The notes below the pieces were generated by a model. It was not told the DNA's origin. It was given only the letters and a program-made list of their open reading frames with translations, and did not search any database. A stretch of 64,000 nucleotides of DNA from Cercozoa sp. M6MM (taxonomy: Eukaryota > Endomyxa: Ascetosporea), in the NCBI GenBank assembly GCA_040357565.1, contig JBDODJ010000042.1; one strand, 5' to 3'. The position numbers and the translations under genes are program-made. Each line of letters starts with the position of its first letter. The stretch's first letter is position 1. Below, piece after piece: positions 35,249 to 47,781 of the stretch.

Positions 35249-37748
35249 ATGCTATGTTTTGATACTGGTACAGCCATTCGAGCAAAAGCGAGCTGCGAAG
35301 AAAGCTGTGGACTTCTCTCTCAGCAGGACATTTTGCATGCGCACGTAGCTGCGCTACCCCCGAGTGACGAATTGTTGCACGACAATAACTGGCATCCGCT
35401 CCAGTTCGATTCCTTTCTGCGACTGCTCACCGAGCGTGGAGTTGCTTCACGCGCTTACTCACTGGTCGGGCTCGCACCATACGCCTATGTTTCCGAGATG
35501 CACTTGCCACCACGTAGGAACATCACAATGATAAGCTATACCTGTCATGGGAATTCCCACTTGTTTGTTTGGTAGACAAGAGGATACAAGAACTACGGGT
35601 GACCACAGTGTTCCCCGAAACCAATGAAGAAATTCCCGTCGAGGAAGAAAAGAGTACACTCACTGTATGCACACATTGCACCCTTTATTTAAGAGGGTGT
35701 CTTCACAGTAAACGAGGAAACATTTACAAGTGGCCCAAAAGCATACGTACACGCTTTCTTGCAGCCAGTGAACAAGCAAGCGCATGGCGAGGCTTGGAAC
35801 CTCCTTACTCGCATCTCGGAGGTGCAGGTACCAACGGTCATCAGGCGGATGCTACAAAGCATGATACTTCTTGTCTCTGTCAGGTACCAATCGTGCCGAA
35901 AGAAGGTCTCAAACCGGGTTCCACCGCAGACGATATCGTTTTCGAAAGGCAGCATCGTCACTGTACTTGGTTCCTTAGTTGCCCGGGCTTGTAACTTTAG
36001 ATATCTTTGTTTGGGTAGCCGCACTCTGGATTCAACTACAACAACTGCCATACGCACCTCCCAACAGTAACCTTATGCTCTTGGTTGTCTTAAGTTTATG
36101 CCGGTGTGGTCATAAGTTTCACCTGATGATGCTGATTCACAGCCTTCCTCGCCGTGTGGTTCGGGAATCTCATGCCTATTTTCCGGGGAGGTAAAGCTAC
36201 CTCTATCAATGCAGACCACTTATCTGTCTTCCTGAATAAATAGTTATAGGAAAATTGACATTTTTGTGGTGCCCTCAGGAAAATGGACAGTGCACGAGGA
36301 CCCATGTTTACGATGCGCGCGAAAGCAAGGGCACGCAGCGACTACCGAGGGGAAGAGTCCTCCCAAAGCAGCTGAAGAGCACACCGACAGAGAAAAAGAA
36401 GGCACTGAGAAAACAGAGGAAGTCACTGAGAAAACCGAAGAAGGCACTGAAAAAACCGAAGAAGACTCTGAGAAAACAGAAGAACGTCCACTGCGCAGAC
36501 CGCAAGGCGTACCGTTTCAGCCGCCTTCGTTTATGCAGATGATTCCCGTCTGTGGTCGTGGCTCGATTCACGCCAGTGAGAATGTAAACCTTCCTCCTTA
36601 AGGCAGCTTACGGAACGCTTAATCTACCTCCACCTCTCTGTTGTAGGAGAAAGGCAAGAAATTGAATCCCGAAAGTGCCCTGCACTACTGCTTTTGTATG
36701 ACACCAGCTCAAACTGCCGATCTGATCGATTTCCTACTGCAGCATCACGCATCTCTTAAAGGGTACCAACAAACACTTCGTCGGGTAGTAACTCAGGGGA
36801 TTTATCGCTTGCAAATGGGCAGAAGCACAATTTCACGTGCCTCGTTACACGTGCCTCTTCTTAAGACACCATTCAAAGTGCCTCTCACTGGTACCTGAAC
36901 TTACTATCTTGAAGTGAGTTGATATGACTGCAAAATAAATGTGACAAAGGTTTCGACAACGTGCTCGCGGAGGAGTTCCTCGCTAGACATGTTCTCTCCC
37001 TTTTCAACAAATCCGTTGGACTTCCATGGTTTCGTTCGGTGCTATAGGGCGACCACAAGGTGCTGGTGGCACACCCGACACGTGCAGTGTTGCCGCAAAA
37101 TCCCTTCACTGACGCCGACGTTGATCTCGAGTCGGCTTCACAAGTTTTGACTCTGTTCAAAGAAACTTCGATGGACATTCCGTTGGAAGGTGCGGTTCGA
37201 CCGCGTCTGGCAACAATGCCGCTCTACAAGTAAGCTTCTCTCTCGGTAAACTGTTGCTAAACCATCAGCCGTACAATCACTCAACAGGTCGATCGACTTT
37301 CACCGAGCTTGGTTGGCCGAAAAGCCGGATCCAGCTCTCACGCCGCGTGCTCTGCAGCAACGATACATCCTCTACGAGCAGCAACAACAGTACGCATTCG
37401 TTGCTTTCTTCGTTGCTTTCATCTTCAGTTGCCATCAAATATGAATCTTCCTTTCAGAGAGATCAAGGGAGCTGAACAAAAAGCCAGGCGCGAGCAGAGG
37501 TATCTTTGTCGATATTAGTAGACCTTAGGATACATACGAGCCTATTGTGACTCGACTGAGTGCAGAAGAAGACGAAAGCGCCGTCGCAAGTCACGGTCTT
37601 CCGATACTTCAAAAACAAGCAGTGCCAAACCCGAACAGCCGACACCAGAGGTAGTCAGTTTTGACTTTTTCGAATGTACACTAAGAAAATCGAACACGTG
37701 CAGACTGAGGAGCTCAACCTCCCGATGTTTGGACACGAAGCACAGTAA
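35249..37748 (+). CDS. Hypothetical multi-exon protein with TEKTEE repeats
   Basis: The ATG at 35249 gives MLCFDTGTAIRAKASCEESC and a folded-looking exon (WHPLQFDSFLRLLTERG). It then splices to KRIQELRVTTVFPETNEEIP, PVNKQAHGEAWNLLTRISEV, GKWTVHEDPCLRCARK and an acidic/basic tract of about four TEKTEE-type hexad repeats (36,400-36,490). Later exons give NPESALHYCFCMTPAQTADL, FDNVLAEEFLARHVLSLFNK, KSIDFHRAWLAEKPDPALTP and a basic region (RRRRKRRRKSRSSD), ending NLPMFGHEAQ at 37748. I do not recognise the family. The basic Ser-rich C-terminus suggests a nuclear protein. Exon joins around 35900-36260 and 36890-36950 are unresolved. Confidence 0.5.
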
Positions 37749-38077
37749 AACTACTTTTTTCAGTTTTTTGGCAGTTTGCAAAATACCCATTGGCACATCA
37801 GGTACATCGAGGAGGCACGAGGCCAACAACGGTTCCATGCAACACGCCATGAGTATGAGAACCGAGGCTCGTGCCTTATAATGTGATTTACTGTGCCGAA
37901 AAAGCGAAATAGACTATAGGTTAATATTTTGAAACACACCGGCGCTCCGTTAAAAATCCGCTGCAGTGAGCCGTAGAGCTACCAAGAGGCGTGTGCTAGC
38001 TGTGAAAAATATTGCAGACGCGCTTTTGCACGTTGTTTGCCAATAAACCTTTCTCGTTTCGACATTGAGAGAAAGCA
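37749..38077. other. Spacer without recognised features
   Basis: About 330 bp between two genes in the same orientation. No ORF, repeat copy or motif can be supported. Confidence 0.4.
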
Positions 38078-38783
38078 ATGTCAGTGGACCCGCGATTTGG
38101 CGAGCGCCACCTCCAGCAGCTGATGCGCCAGGAGCAGCAGAAATTCGAGGAGCTCAAGTTGCAGTTGCAGAAGCTGGTGCCGATTTCTTCTGCCTCGGGG
38201 AGTGGTTCCTTCATTGTCTGAGATGCGTGCGCTTGTTTGCATGTGCAGCTCGGTCCGGCGGAGCAACTAAAGGCGCAACATGCCGAGAACGAAATGGTGC
38301 TCAAGGAGCTTGAGAACACCGACTCACTCGAAGGCCGTGTCTATAAGCTTGTCGGGTACGTGGAGTTTCTTCAGTATCTCGTGTTAATTGTTTGAGTTCT
38401 TTGTGTGCGTTTTCCCTCAGTCCGGCGCTCATCAGACAAGACGTCGACGATGCTGTCATGCAGGTTCAGCGACGCATTGAGTTCAGTGCGTTTATTCTGC
38501 TTGAGCTCTGACTGTTAAGTGTGGGTTGTATTGTGTATGTGTCTCTTGGTTGAGCAGTCCATGGCCAGATTCAGGACGCAAACGCCGGCATCGAGAAGGT
38601 GCAGAAGGAGATTGGCGAGTGTCAGGTACCTGTGCTAGTGTTTCATTCAACTAGCTTCTTATTTCTTTCGTTTTATGCGGGCATGTGCTTCTGCAGGGTC
38701 GCATGATGAGGTGGCAGCAACTGTTCCAGGCTCACATGCAGCGACAAGCGCAGCGGCAGCAGCAAGCTTCGGGCAAGAACTAA
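38078..38783 (+). CDS. PFDN6: Prefoldin subunit 6
   Basis: Beta-type subunit of the prefoldin hexamer, which passes nascent actin and tubulin to the CCT chaperonin. The ATG at 38078 gives MSVDPRFGERHLQQLMRQEQ. The first exon ends at 38176 (QLQKL). The second begins LGPAEQLKAQHAENEMVL and contains VYKLVG; the next gives PALIRQDVDDAVMQVQRRIE, then HGQIQDANAGIEKVQKEIGE and GRMMRWQQLFQAHMQRQ. The helix-beta hairpin-helix layout, the N/QLxExxxVxxEL motif and the VYKLxGPxLxxQ hairpin match PFDN6. The Gln-rich C-terminus is slightly long for the family. Five short exons with introns of about 45-80 nt. Confidence 0.9.
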
Positions 38784-39024
38784 CTCTGCTCACTCTGCTC
38801 AACTCGACCCGTACAGTAGTACTGCGCTCCGTCGGGTCAAACGTCCAGTTTAAAAATCCATTAACGTAAGCAAAATTTGTTTCATTAGTTTGCGTAGTTA
38901 GAGTTCACGTCAGTCTACTAATAACCGAACCAACACCCATGTATTTTCCCTGAAGAGCTCTCCTTTTCTGTGCGGCTCTAAGTACTATCCAAAGTGTGCT
39001 AGAAGCGTTGGTGGACAACTGCGT

Positions 39025-40640
39025 TTAGTAAAAGTTGCGGGCTGTATAAGTATCGTCACGGCGAATGGGAATCTGCGTGAAGAGCCACGTCATGAGCGCC
39101 ACCGCCAGGTGCCTGAAACGACCACAAACGACTGAAGTATGAAACGCGTGCAAGACAAAGTAAACTGCGACGTACGACAGAGGCAGGGCTCGCGCTATCT
39201 GTGGCCAGTGTGCCACGAGCTTTTTCAGTGTCAACACGCGTCGTGTTCCCTTCAAAACACCTCCAGTCAACATACAAGAAGCACAACTAAAGGAGGAACC
39301 ACGAAGTACAGTAGGTCGTGTGAGACGACTGTGTCGCACGCGATGCAACACCGGGAGTACGCGTGCCGCAAGAGGTGCAAACAGCAGTCGTAAGAACACG
39401 TCAGCACTCATCATACCCGGCACAGGCCGCTGCTTCTTTCTCTGCAACACACTTTTCGTTTCAGAAACCTCAAAAACTGAATATTTAGTGTACAGAGCGA
39501 ACGAAGGCGTAAACAGCCTCGGCAAGCTTGCGGTCGAAGTGACTGATTGTGTCATTGTTTCTTACGCGGCCTTGCATTAGCAGGTGCAGTTGGTCCTTGA
39601 GAACAAAAGCATACCGTCAAAGCATCCTGTATCAACAAAGCAGTTGAAAAAGACACCTTTTCCTGCGAGCTAAGTCGCTGCATGTAGCGACGTCGTCGCT
39701 CACGTCGTCGCAGTCGAGTTGGCTTGTGATCGGTGCTGTGAACCTGCGCCGGCACCTGTGTTTTCCACGGCTGGTGTCGATGCAAACGACGTGTGGACAT
39801 GTCCACTGTACTCACACGCACACAGGATAATGATCTTTCTACGTATGCTTCATAAGTAAAAACGATACTATCGTTGACAGCAATCGTGTTGTGCTGCATC
39901 TCCTGAAAGCGGAGATCTCTCGACTGTTCTTTCGCGAGTTTCTGAGAATGGAAGATACCAAAACAATAACAAATACATGTGTTATACGAGCGATTGATAG
40001 AAGAAAAAGAACCTGGAGTCGCTGTAAGTTCTCTCGCTGTCGCTGAGCCATGAGTCGCGTCTGCTCGTTGAACCGCATTCGCACTTGAGGCTTCGCCTGA
40101 GGCCTGACACTTTGAGTTGCCGAGGCAACCCGTGGTTCCAGTGTATGAAAACTCGCAGCCTTTTTCTGAGCACTTTTTTGCGTCGTGTTTTTGTTGATTT
40201 GGTGTAATTTGACACTTTGCGTCGGTGGGCTGTGCGCAAGGTCGAAACTCACGTGCTTCTTCCTGTCAGAAGCTGGAGGGACGGGTTCCTATCAACATGG
40301 CTTTATTTTTGTGTGCTAGAGTCAAAGAAAATTGAAGTGAAAGGGAAACCTGATATCCAACGGCTTCTTTGAGAAGCTGTCTGGCCAACACAAGCTTTCG
40401 TCGCATCCGCAAGAGCACCGTGTCTTGACTCGAGTGCTCCATCCTCAGACTGGCCATTTCCTGACTTGAGTCGATGTCACGAGCTTCTTTCTTTGACGGC
40501 TGCGCCGTGTTTCAACCTTTTAGAGTATGGGACAAGCGAATAATACAGTTTCTGACGTGTCTAAACCCCAGAGGCAAAACTCACAAATTCACGCACTTCG
40601 CCAAGCACGGTTTCCCGCAAGAAACGCCTCTGGCATCAAA
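39025..40640 (-). CDS. Hypothetical basic protein with hydrophobic C-terminus
   Basis: Exons in order include EMASLRMEHSSQDTVLLRMR (about 40400-40460), a Ser/Thr/Gln-rich stretch with RMRFNEQTRLMAQRQRENL, NDSIVFTYEAYVERSLSCVR, the basic patch RLRRRERRRRYMQRLSSQEK, DQLHLLMQGRVRNND, MSADVFLRLLFAPLAARVLP and GTRRVLTLKKLVAHWPQIAR. The last exon (FRHLAVALMTWLFTQIPIRR) ends at the stop at 39025. The C-terminal third looks helical and partly hydrophobic. The start is not settled; an exon near 40560-40640 probably belongs to it. No family is recognised. Confidence 0.45.
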
Positions 40641-41033
40641 CATCACTTGCGGCTAAAAAATAAACTGGCATAACATATTTCTTGTCAATTTAGTGGTCCA
40701 TATATTAGTTCATTGTGTACTACGCGTTTTAGCGTCGGATGTTGCTGTCATTGAATTGTAGCCACTTCGATATATCTTCTTACCTCGTTTTCCCGGAATA
40801 GAGTGCAAGGACGGAGTGTTTCCAGGCAAGGCACCCCGACTTACAACGTCAGGTAGCCTGTAGCACCAGGAATCACGAAAAGGCGCTCGGACGAATATTT
40901 CGTGATGTCGAAAAAGTCGTCATCTTCGCGAAGTGACCGAAGGCGGCGTGCAGATGTGCCTCGTTGCTTCTATTGATCGACGGCACACAATCTAACTTGT
41001 TTTGGTGGACAGAGTCGCGTGGTTGTGTCCGAA
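40641..41033. other. Divergent spacer
   Basis: AT-richer region between two divergent genes. A 60-codon minus-strand ORF at 40873-41055 overlaps the start of the next gene and has no support beyond being open. Confidence 0.4.
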
Positions 41034-42857
41034 ATGAGCGTTTCTCATCCTCCACTCCCGGCGGACGAAACCGAAGTCAAGACGGAGTTTCTCGAGGTAG
41101 TTTCCTTTGAGTGTGAGTGTAACAACAAGTTGAAAACAGCAGGAGTCATGTATATGTGTTTCCTTAGAACACTGGACCGCGTGAGTTGCGACGATACACA
41201 CCGAAGCGGCTGCGACGAGTGCGATCACATCGACATTGCAAAAAACTGTCGGCAAAGACGCGACGGGCGGTGCGAGCACTGAAAGCCTGTCATAGCAACA
41301 AGCACGACAAAAAAGAGCCAAGTAGCGCTGCTTTCTTTTTGTTTTGAGGTTTTCTTTAAATTATATGTGTGGTGTGTGTTTGCTTTGCAGCCACTCCAGG
41401 CTGGAGGCGTGCGAAGCAAGAGTCGCGTCAAGTCGATCTGCAGGACGTCTTCAGCACTGACCAGCCGTATGTTTTTTCTGTGTTAGTTGACTTGTCGCTT
41501 TGCTTGAAGTTGAGTTGAGTTGCTCGGAGTTGAGTTGCTTTAAGTTAGTTGCTTGAGTTAAGTTGCTTTGCTTTGACTTGCTTTGCTTTGACTTGCTTTG
41601 ATTTGACTTTGCTTTGAGCTGAGTTGTTTTACTTCGAATTGAGTGTTGCTTCTACCAGCTGGCGCTCGTACCAGAGCGGCAAGGAAGAAGAGGAGGACGA
41701 GGCGGTCGAGTGGCTCGATGACGACGCAGCAGCCGACGATTTCTCGTTCGATTTCGGCGCCGCGCGACTCGAGCGCGACATGCCGTCACAGCCGCTAGAG
41801 CGAGCGACTCACGAAATCGCGGACGAAGCTAGTGCGAAATCGACGCCATCGACGCCGTCGAAGTCGCAATCGGCGCAATCGGCGAAATCGACTTCACACT
41901 CGGCGCAATCGGCGAAAGCGACGTCGCAAACACCGAAAGCGACGAATTTCGCGCCGCCGCAGCCGCGGAATCTCCTGTCGTACAGCGCTATTCGACGCGA
42001 CGTTTCGAGCACATCTGCACACGTCGATATCGACGCTTTCTTCGCCGATCTACCGGGCTCTGCACCGGCTCAGGCCACTCCGACTCAAGCCACTCCGACT
42101 CAAGCCACTCTGACTCAAACTAGGACCCAAACTCTGAGTCAAGCTGCGACTCAAGCTGCTCCGACTTCGGCTCCGACTCCAGCTGCTCCGACTCCGACTC
42201 AGACTGCAACTCGGACTGCAACTCAGACTGCAACTCAGGCTGCCACTCAGACTGCGCCGGAAGCGAAGCGCGAAACGCCGACGCAGCCGCAAGTCGCTCC
42301 GCCTGGCATGCATCCCCCGGTGCATGCGCACACTGGGCCCTACATGCACGCACCTCATGTAGTTTTATCCTCCTTTCACCCCCCGTCATTTTACCCCCCT
42401 CCCCGATGCAGTTGACGCCGCAGCAGCACGCGATGTGGGTGCAGCAGCAGCACATGATGGCCATGCAGATGCAGCACATGGCTCCGCGCGGACATCCGCA
42501 TATGCACCCGGTCGATGCACGGGTATACCTCACCCCTTTTTACTCCACCCCCCTATTCCTTTACCTCCCATGTTATTCCCACAGCACCACGTGGCACAAG
42601 CGGCGCAGGCGGCACAAGCAGCACGTGTGCCGCACAGTGTTCCGACGAGTGACGCATCACTGACGCAGCCGGTTCCACACGCTGTGGCACGTCGTGTCAT
42701 GCACGCTCGGTGTGTCCCATTTGTGTCCAGTTTTACCCCCCCCCACTTTATACCCACTCCACGCAGTTACCACCAATATGCGTCGCGTGCGTCGCCACAG
42801 CGAGCGAGTCGGCCGCAGCAGCCTGCCGAGTACAAGCCGCCTGTGCGTCGCAACTAA
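41034..42857 (+). CDS. Low-complexity protein, possible eIF4E-transporter-like
   Basis: The ATG at 41034 gives MSVSHPPLPADETEVKTEFL. The next exon is very basic (ELRRYTPKRLRRVRSHRH), then WRRAKQESRQVDLQDVF, then a long exon SWRSYQSGKEEEEDEAVEWL with an acidic patch, Thr/Ser/Pro/Ala/Gln tracts (TPTQATPTQAT), and Met/Gln/His-rich exons (TPQQHAMWVQQQHMMAMQMQ), ending EYKPPVRRN at 42857. The composition is typical of P-body or RNP scaffold proteins. RYTPKRLRR has the Tyr-x4-Leu spacing of an eIF4E-binding motif, but the following residue is Arg, not hydrophobic, so this is only a hint. Its introns carry CCCC/TTTA tracts in the sense direction. Confidence 0.5.
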
Positions 42858-42987
42858 ATTTCTGGCCTTTCCCTTACATTGTTAGTTTTGAAGTTCCCCA
42901 GGACATCTTCTTCAAGGTCGGTACACTTTTTAATTGTTACAGGTACACAACAAGAAAGGACGATGATGGCTCGGATGAAGTTGAGTT

Positions 42988-43685
42988 TTAACGCGCCTTG
43001 CCGACCATGAAATCCTTGAGGAACTCGGAGGCCACGTCCGTGTGCGTAATATCGCCGGACATGGTCTGTGAAGGGGTAAGGGTAAAGGAGCAAATGGCGG
43101 GTATGAAGGGGTAAAGGGGCAAACACACCGGAAGAACGCGCTCCTCCTCCTTGATTTGAACGGCACGCCATTGGTCCAACAGCTTGTACACATGCGATTC
43201 CGTCTTCAGCAGGGTCACGGCCTGCCCGAGGGGTAAAGGGGATGAGGAGGGGAGTACAGAAAGTGACTGACCTCGTGTAGCTCGGCGTCGCCCTTGTGAC
43301 GCAGCATGTCGACAGCGTCGAGGTTGTGGATGCCGCGGAACTTGTCGAACTTGGCGCGAATCACGCGTCGCAAGTCCTGCTTTGAGTAGCCTGCCGCCAC
43401 AAGCGACACACACAACATGCACTGGACTAACTAGGCAGGGAAGAGCCTGGACTACCCTCGATCTCGTAGGCCGACATGATGAAGTCCAGGTGTCGCATCC
43501 ACGAGCGGTACTGTGCCGCCACCAGCAGGTTGCTGTGCTCCAGCGATCGCGCCTGTTCACAGCACATACACAAGGTCACAGGGCACAACAAGCCACACAA
43601 ACCGACACAACAGTACAGTCAGCGTGACGTCGAGTTTATTTGAGCGGAACTTCTTCCCGACGCCCACCATGGCATCATTCGTCAT
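42988..43685 (-). CDS. NDUFA6: NDUFA6-like LYR protein of mitochondrial complex I
   Basis: LYR-family accessory subunit of NADH:ubiquinone oxidoreductase that binds the mitochondrial acyl carrier protein in animals and yeasts. The start at 43685 gives MTNDAMVGVGKKFRSNK. The LYR-like motif is AAQYRSWMRHLDFIMSAYEI (Gln replaces Leu), followed by YSKQDLRRVIRAKFDKFRG, VDMLRHKGDAELHE and AVTLLKTESHVYKLLDQW. The final exon is ASEFLKDFMVGKAR, resembling the family's FLSKFYVG end. Length, about 150 residues, fits. An upstream in-frame ATG at 43787 is possible but less likely. Confidence 0.85.
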
Positions 43686-43985
43686 CGCCAGTTGCCGAGT
43701 CTGCGCTGCCTGTTGGCACACACGTCGAAGCACTCGCGCCTGCATGCCTCGTCCGACACAAGATACTCTGCACCGGGTGGAAAACACAAAAATAATTCAG
43801 CTTTGTCAGGGCTACAGAAATGATAGAACACACTAACTTACCACGAGCACACCACAGGTTATGCGTATCGTAATCCGTGCTGCTCAGCCGTGTCCTGGTG
43901 GCTATAGTTCGATGCAAAAACGATCGTTTGCTTTTTCTCGTTAGACAAAGAGTATTGAGCAGTGTTGTATAGCACACTCAGTACG

Positions 43986-45745
43986 ATGGAATGTCCTTCC
44001 TACTCAGTGCGCCATGGGGTGAGATTTGATCTCGCGGGGATGTTGTTTTTTCAAATGTGATTTGTTGGTTTTCTCAGGCACGCGCGATCACAGCACTCGC
44101 ATGTCAGCCCGATGAAGTAGGTGTGCTTGAACTAGATATCTGCACGACGTTAATTAACAGGTCGTGTGTGTGCAGCTAGCTTCCTGATCGGCACGTACTC
44201 GTTCGACACGGACCGCGCGAACGAGTTGCATTTGCTGAAGCTCTCAGAGAGTGAGCTCACGCGCGAGCAGGTCTGGAAATTAGCGTTGCCGTTTAAAGTT
44301 TTGGCGGCACATCCGCGTCCTGTCAGTAGGTACCCAGCTTTCTGCTTTTGGTTGTTTTGCTTTGTTCCGAAGTTTCTGCATCTTGTTTTCTCGCTTTGAT
44401 TTTTCGAGATAAAAAGCGATTTTTGAGAAGGGTTTTCGCCGGGATCGATTCGCAGGGCGTTGCAAAGTTGTTCGATGCCAGTGAAAATGAATTACTTACG
44501 ATTTGCGAGCTTTCACCGCATGCGCGGTGTTGCCGATGGCTTGCTTTCGACGGCGATGATGCATTCCTCCTCGTGAGTTGCGACACCGATATTCGCGTGT
44601 TTCGAGTGCTTCACGACGAAACAAGCGTTGCAAAGGCCGAGTTGTGTGCCACTGTGCCAGCGAGGGCACAAGTTACGGCGCTTGCGGTGCACTACAATGC
44701 TGGCAAGCAGCAATTGCGCGTTGTGGCAGCTTTGGACAACAAGACAATCCAAATCACTGATCTCTCTGTGAAAAGCGATCCAATCTCGCAGCAAGTTGAG
44801 TTGACTGTCGAAACAACGCGCACGATCTCAACTGGACGTGTCGTATGCGTGGAAGTCTCGCTGCGTGGTCTCTTGCTCACAGGCGATGTGCATGGGCGGG
44901 TCAGAATCTGGCGTGAAAATACGAAGAATTCTGCCTTCGACTGTGTGAATGAGTTGACGCACGACGGAATGGTTCTTTGTATTCGCTGTCACACGCAGCA
45001 TGGTGCACAGGTGTAAGCTTCTCTTTATGTTGTTTATTGAGTTTTTGACGAACAAGTTTGTTTGCAAAGTTTCAATGCAGAGTTATCATTTTTTATAAGA
45101 ACATGTCTGTTTGCAAGTTTAACCCAGTTTGTACGTAGAGTTGCTGTTTCGACGAGTGCAGACGAAGCAGTGCATATGTGGACGCTCCCACGACTGGATT
45201 TGGAACATCAAGAGTCGAAAAGTACGATACGATTTATTTCTTTAGAACAAGCTATTGTAGCCGTCCTAAGTTTGAGCGATTGCAGATGTTGACAATGTCT
45301 TGCGCAAGCATGGCGTTTCGCTTGACGATGAGCCGCATGGTAACCATTCGTGTTTTGTTTCGATCGATATTGCACTTTGAAACATGCAGACGACAGCGGG
45401 CATGTTTTGACCCAAAAACGCGTTCTTACGCTGCAGAAGGAGCATGCGGTACTGCTTTTGTTGTATTTTGTTGTTGCCGTTCAGGCTAAACTGTACACTT
45501 GTGCGATATATTAATTCATCACTTACAAATGCTCTCTGTGTTATGTATATATATTTATATATATGTCCATCACATTACCGATCTCCATTATATCTGTACA
45601 TTCTCGGCAGGACGCCGTGAGGTACATTGACTGGGCGTGCGGTGACAGCGCTTCACCGTGGTCGCTCGCCTCACTCAGCATCGACGGTCGGCTTGTCATC
45701 AGCACGGTGCCTCCCGACGTCAAGTACGACGTTCTGCTGCAATAG
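43986..45745 (+). CDS. EIPR1: EARP/GARP-interacting WD-repeat protein (EIPR1/TSSC1)
   Basis: WD-repeat partner of the EARP and GARP tethering complexes in endosome recycling. The ATG at 43986 (MECPSYSVRHG) joins ARAITALACQPDE and FLIGTYSFDTDRANELHLLK, matching the start of human EIPR1 (RALT..., FLVGTQSL). Inner exons give CCRWLAFDGDDAFLLVSCDT, GRVVCVEVSLRGLLLTGDVH and VAVSTSADEAVHMWTL. The C-terminal block is diagnostic: YIDWACGDSASPWSLASLS then DGRLVISTVPPDVKYDVLLQ, against [23 protein letters not shown]. The stop is at 45745. Exon borders near 45000-45130 are approximate. Confidence 0.85.
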
Positions 45746-45980
45746 ACCGTTATTTAAGTAAAGTTACAGTCCCGGTGCAGCGCTGTACGAGATAACTTTT
45801 CTTTGGCCTCTCTCAATTCATGAAAAACTGGCCCGGATCGGACAGCCGAAATCGCCACATGAGCCGTTTAGGCGTCTTAACCACTTTTTCGCTTACAATT
45901 CACAAGGGCGCGTCGGCTGCCGGGCTCTATCTCTTGCCTGAATCGAGTCAAGCCTGTCTTTTTTGCCTTTTTTCTCGCTG

Positions 45981-46533
45981 ATGTCGCGACCAGAGCGACT
46001 CGAAGGTGGCGCTCAGCATAATCCGTTCCTCCTCGCGAAAGAAGAGGCGCCGCGAAAGCCAAAACGAGAAGAGGAAGACGTGCCTGATCCCGACGATGGT
46101 ACCAGCGTTTCTCTGCGTTCCTGGCAGGCCGATTCATGTTGATAATTTCTGGCAGTGCTCGCAAAGCTCGCCGCCTTCCTGCCACGGATGAAACAGTCGA
46201 ACGAAGATCTCGAGCGACGAATGAAACAAGGCGAAGGTGCGCGCTTCTTTGCTAAAGTTTCATGTGGCGTCGTTTCACGTTTTCGGATGGACTGCAGATG
46301 TGTCGATGGAGGTGACAGGAGAGGAACCGCACGTGCGCATGGACTTTGCACTCAAACCACTCGAAAACGAGGCCGAGGAACGTGAGTTTGACGCAGTCTG
46401 CGAGGACGCCTCTCAGACGCGATCACGTGCTGACAAGCAAGGCCAAGCTGAGACCGCCGAGGCGCTGCAGCGTTTCTCTCGTGTGGCCGAGCGTTTCTGC
46501 ACACCGGAAGACTCTGCTGACGGCTCAAATTGA
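45981..46533 (+). CDS. NOPCHAP1-like (DUF4598) snoRNP assembly chaperone
   Basis: The ATG at 45981 gives MSRPERLEGGAQHNPFLL. Exon 2, VLAKLAAFLPRMKQSNEDLE, matches the family core (SxVLxxxxxFLPxxxxANxxL) of NOPCHAP1/C12orf45, an adaptor that hands box C/D proteins to the R2TP chaperone in humans. Exon 3 starts VSMEVTGEEPHVRMDFAL, aligning to the conserved beta segment (IQMDVALxxL), then an acidic C-terminus ending EDSADGSN. The intron after exon 1 is GTACCAG...TGGCAG. Confidence 0.7.
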
Positions 46534-46881
46534 TTTCATCCGTGACTTGTGTCCACGACAACCAACTACTACTGGCAGAAGAAGAACACTGTACTCAAAG
46601 TAGAACGCGACGGAAAGAAGTGATCGTGCCATGTGCTGAGTGCCAAAGTGATCCTCAATTTTAGCAATCAGCCGATCAATGGCGATCAGTCCACTGTGGC
46701 ACGGCCACTTCGACTCGACCCGGGCCGATCTTTGAGCCACACTACCCGCTGGTGTTCTACACAACGACTCACGCCTTTAGTGGCGCCACTTAGCACACTG
46801 CGTGCATACCAACACTTGGGGCTCTGGGAGACGCGCGTCGTGAAACCTGGGATAATCCTTTTGTGGTGTCTTTTTTGAGTT
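46534..46881. other. Spacer without recognised features
   Basis: About 350 bp between two genes in the same orientation. Open fragments exist but none has a start or splice context; no repeat copy found. Confidence 0.4.
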
Positions 46882-47728
46882 ATGACTGACGAGCATGTAC
46901 CTTCCTTTTCTTGTGTTCTTGTTTCGCTTTGAATCTGACTCTGTCATGCAGGACGAGGTCGCGCTCGTGCGTCTCGATGCTCCCGGCAGTGCGCCTGCTC
47001 CAAACGCGCTCACGATCGACTTCGGCACTGCTGCTTGTAAATTCCGTTTATCTCAACTCAGCTCACTCGATTCAACTAAACTGGAATGACTTTTGATGCA
47101 ACTGCAGACCCGTCGGTGCTGGACCCTGCCGAGGCTGGACTCACAGTACGGCACTACGACAAGACGCTCGATCTGCGTCGGCCCTCGTTCCGCGATCTGC
47201 GACAGCACTTGACTGAAGTCTTTGACCAGGACGAAGAGCAAGGCGAAAATGCTGATGGGTGTGTGACCTTACTTCAACACTGGCATTGTTTTAACGTTGA
47301 AGTCATGGCTGAAACAATGTGTCTGCAGAAAAGATGAGCCGTTCATGTTGTCCCGTCAGGATACTCTGACTGAGGGCGATGTCCAAACAGCTGTGTGTTT
47401 GCGCGTTTGAAGTGTTCGTGAGGTCTCATTAATTTTGTATGCGTTAGGGCGGCAAGTTTGGCACCTGGGACGGCGTCTTTGCTTCCTGTATGCTTAATTT
47501 GTTCCTGAAACGGTACCCTTGAGAATGTTTGACAGGCCTGTTAAACATCTTTGGCGTCATCATGTTCCTTCGACTCGGCTGGGTGGTCGGCAAGGCCGGT
47601 TGGCTTTTGACGTTTGCGATCATTGCACTGGCTGTACTGGTGGTCACTCTGACCACCTTGTCGATGTCGGCGATTGCCACCAATGGCGGTGCGTTTCTGT
47701 GACTATATTATGCCCTATATATATATAT

Positions 47729-47781
<53 letters not shown>

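Noticed and set aside
40873-41055. 60-codon minus-strand ORF
   Set aside because: Overlaps the start of a better-supported gene and shows no protein-like conservation.
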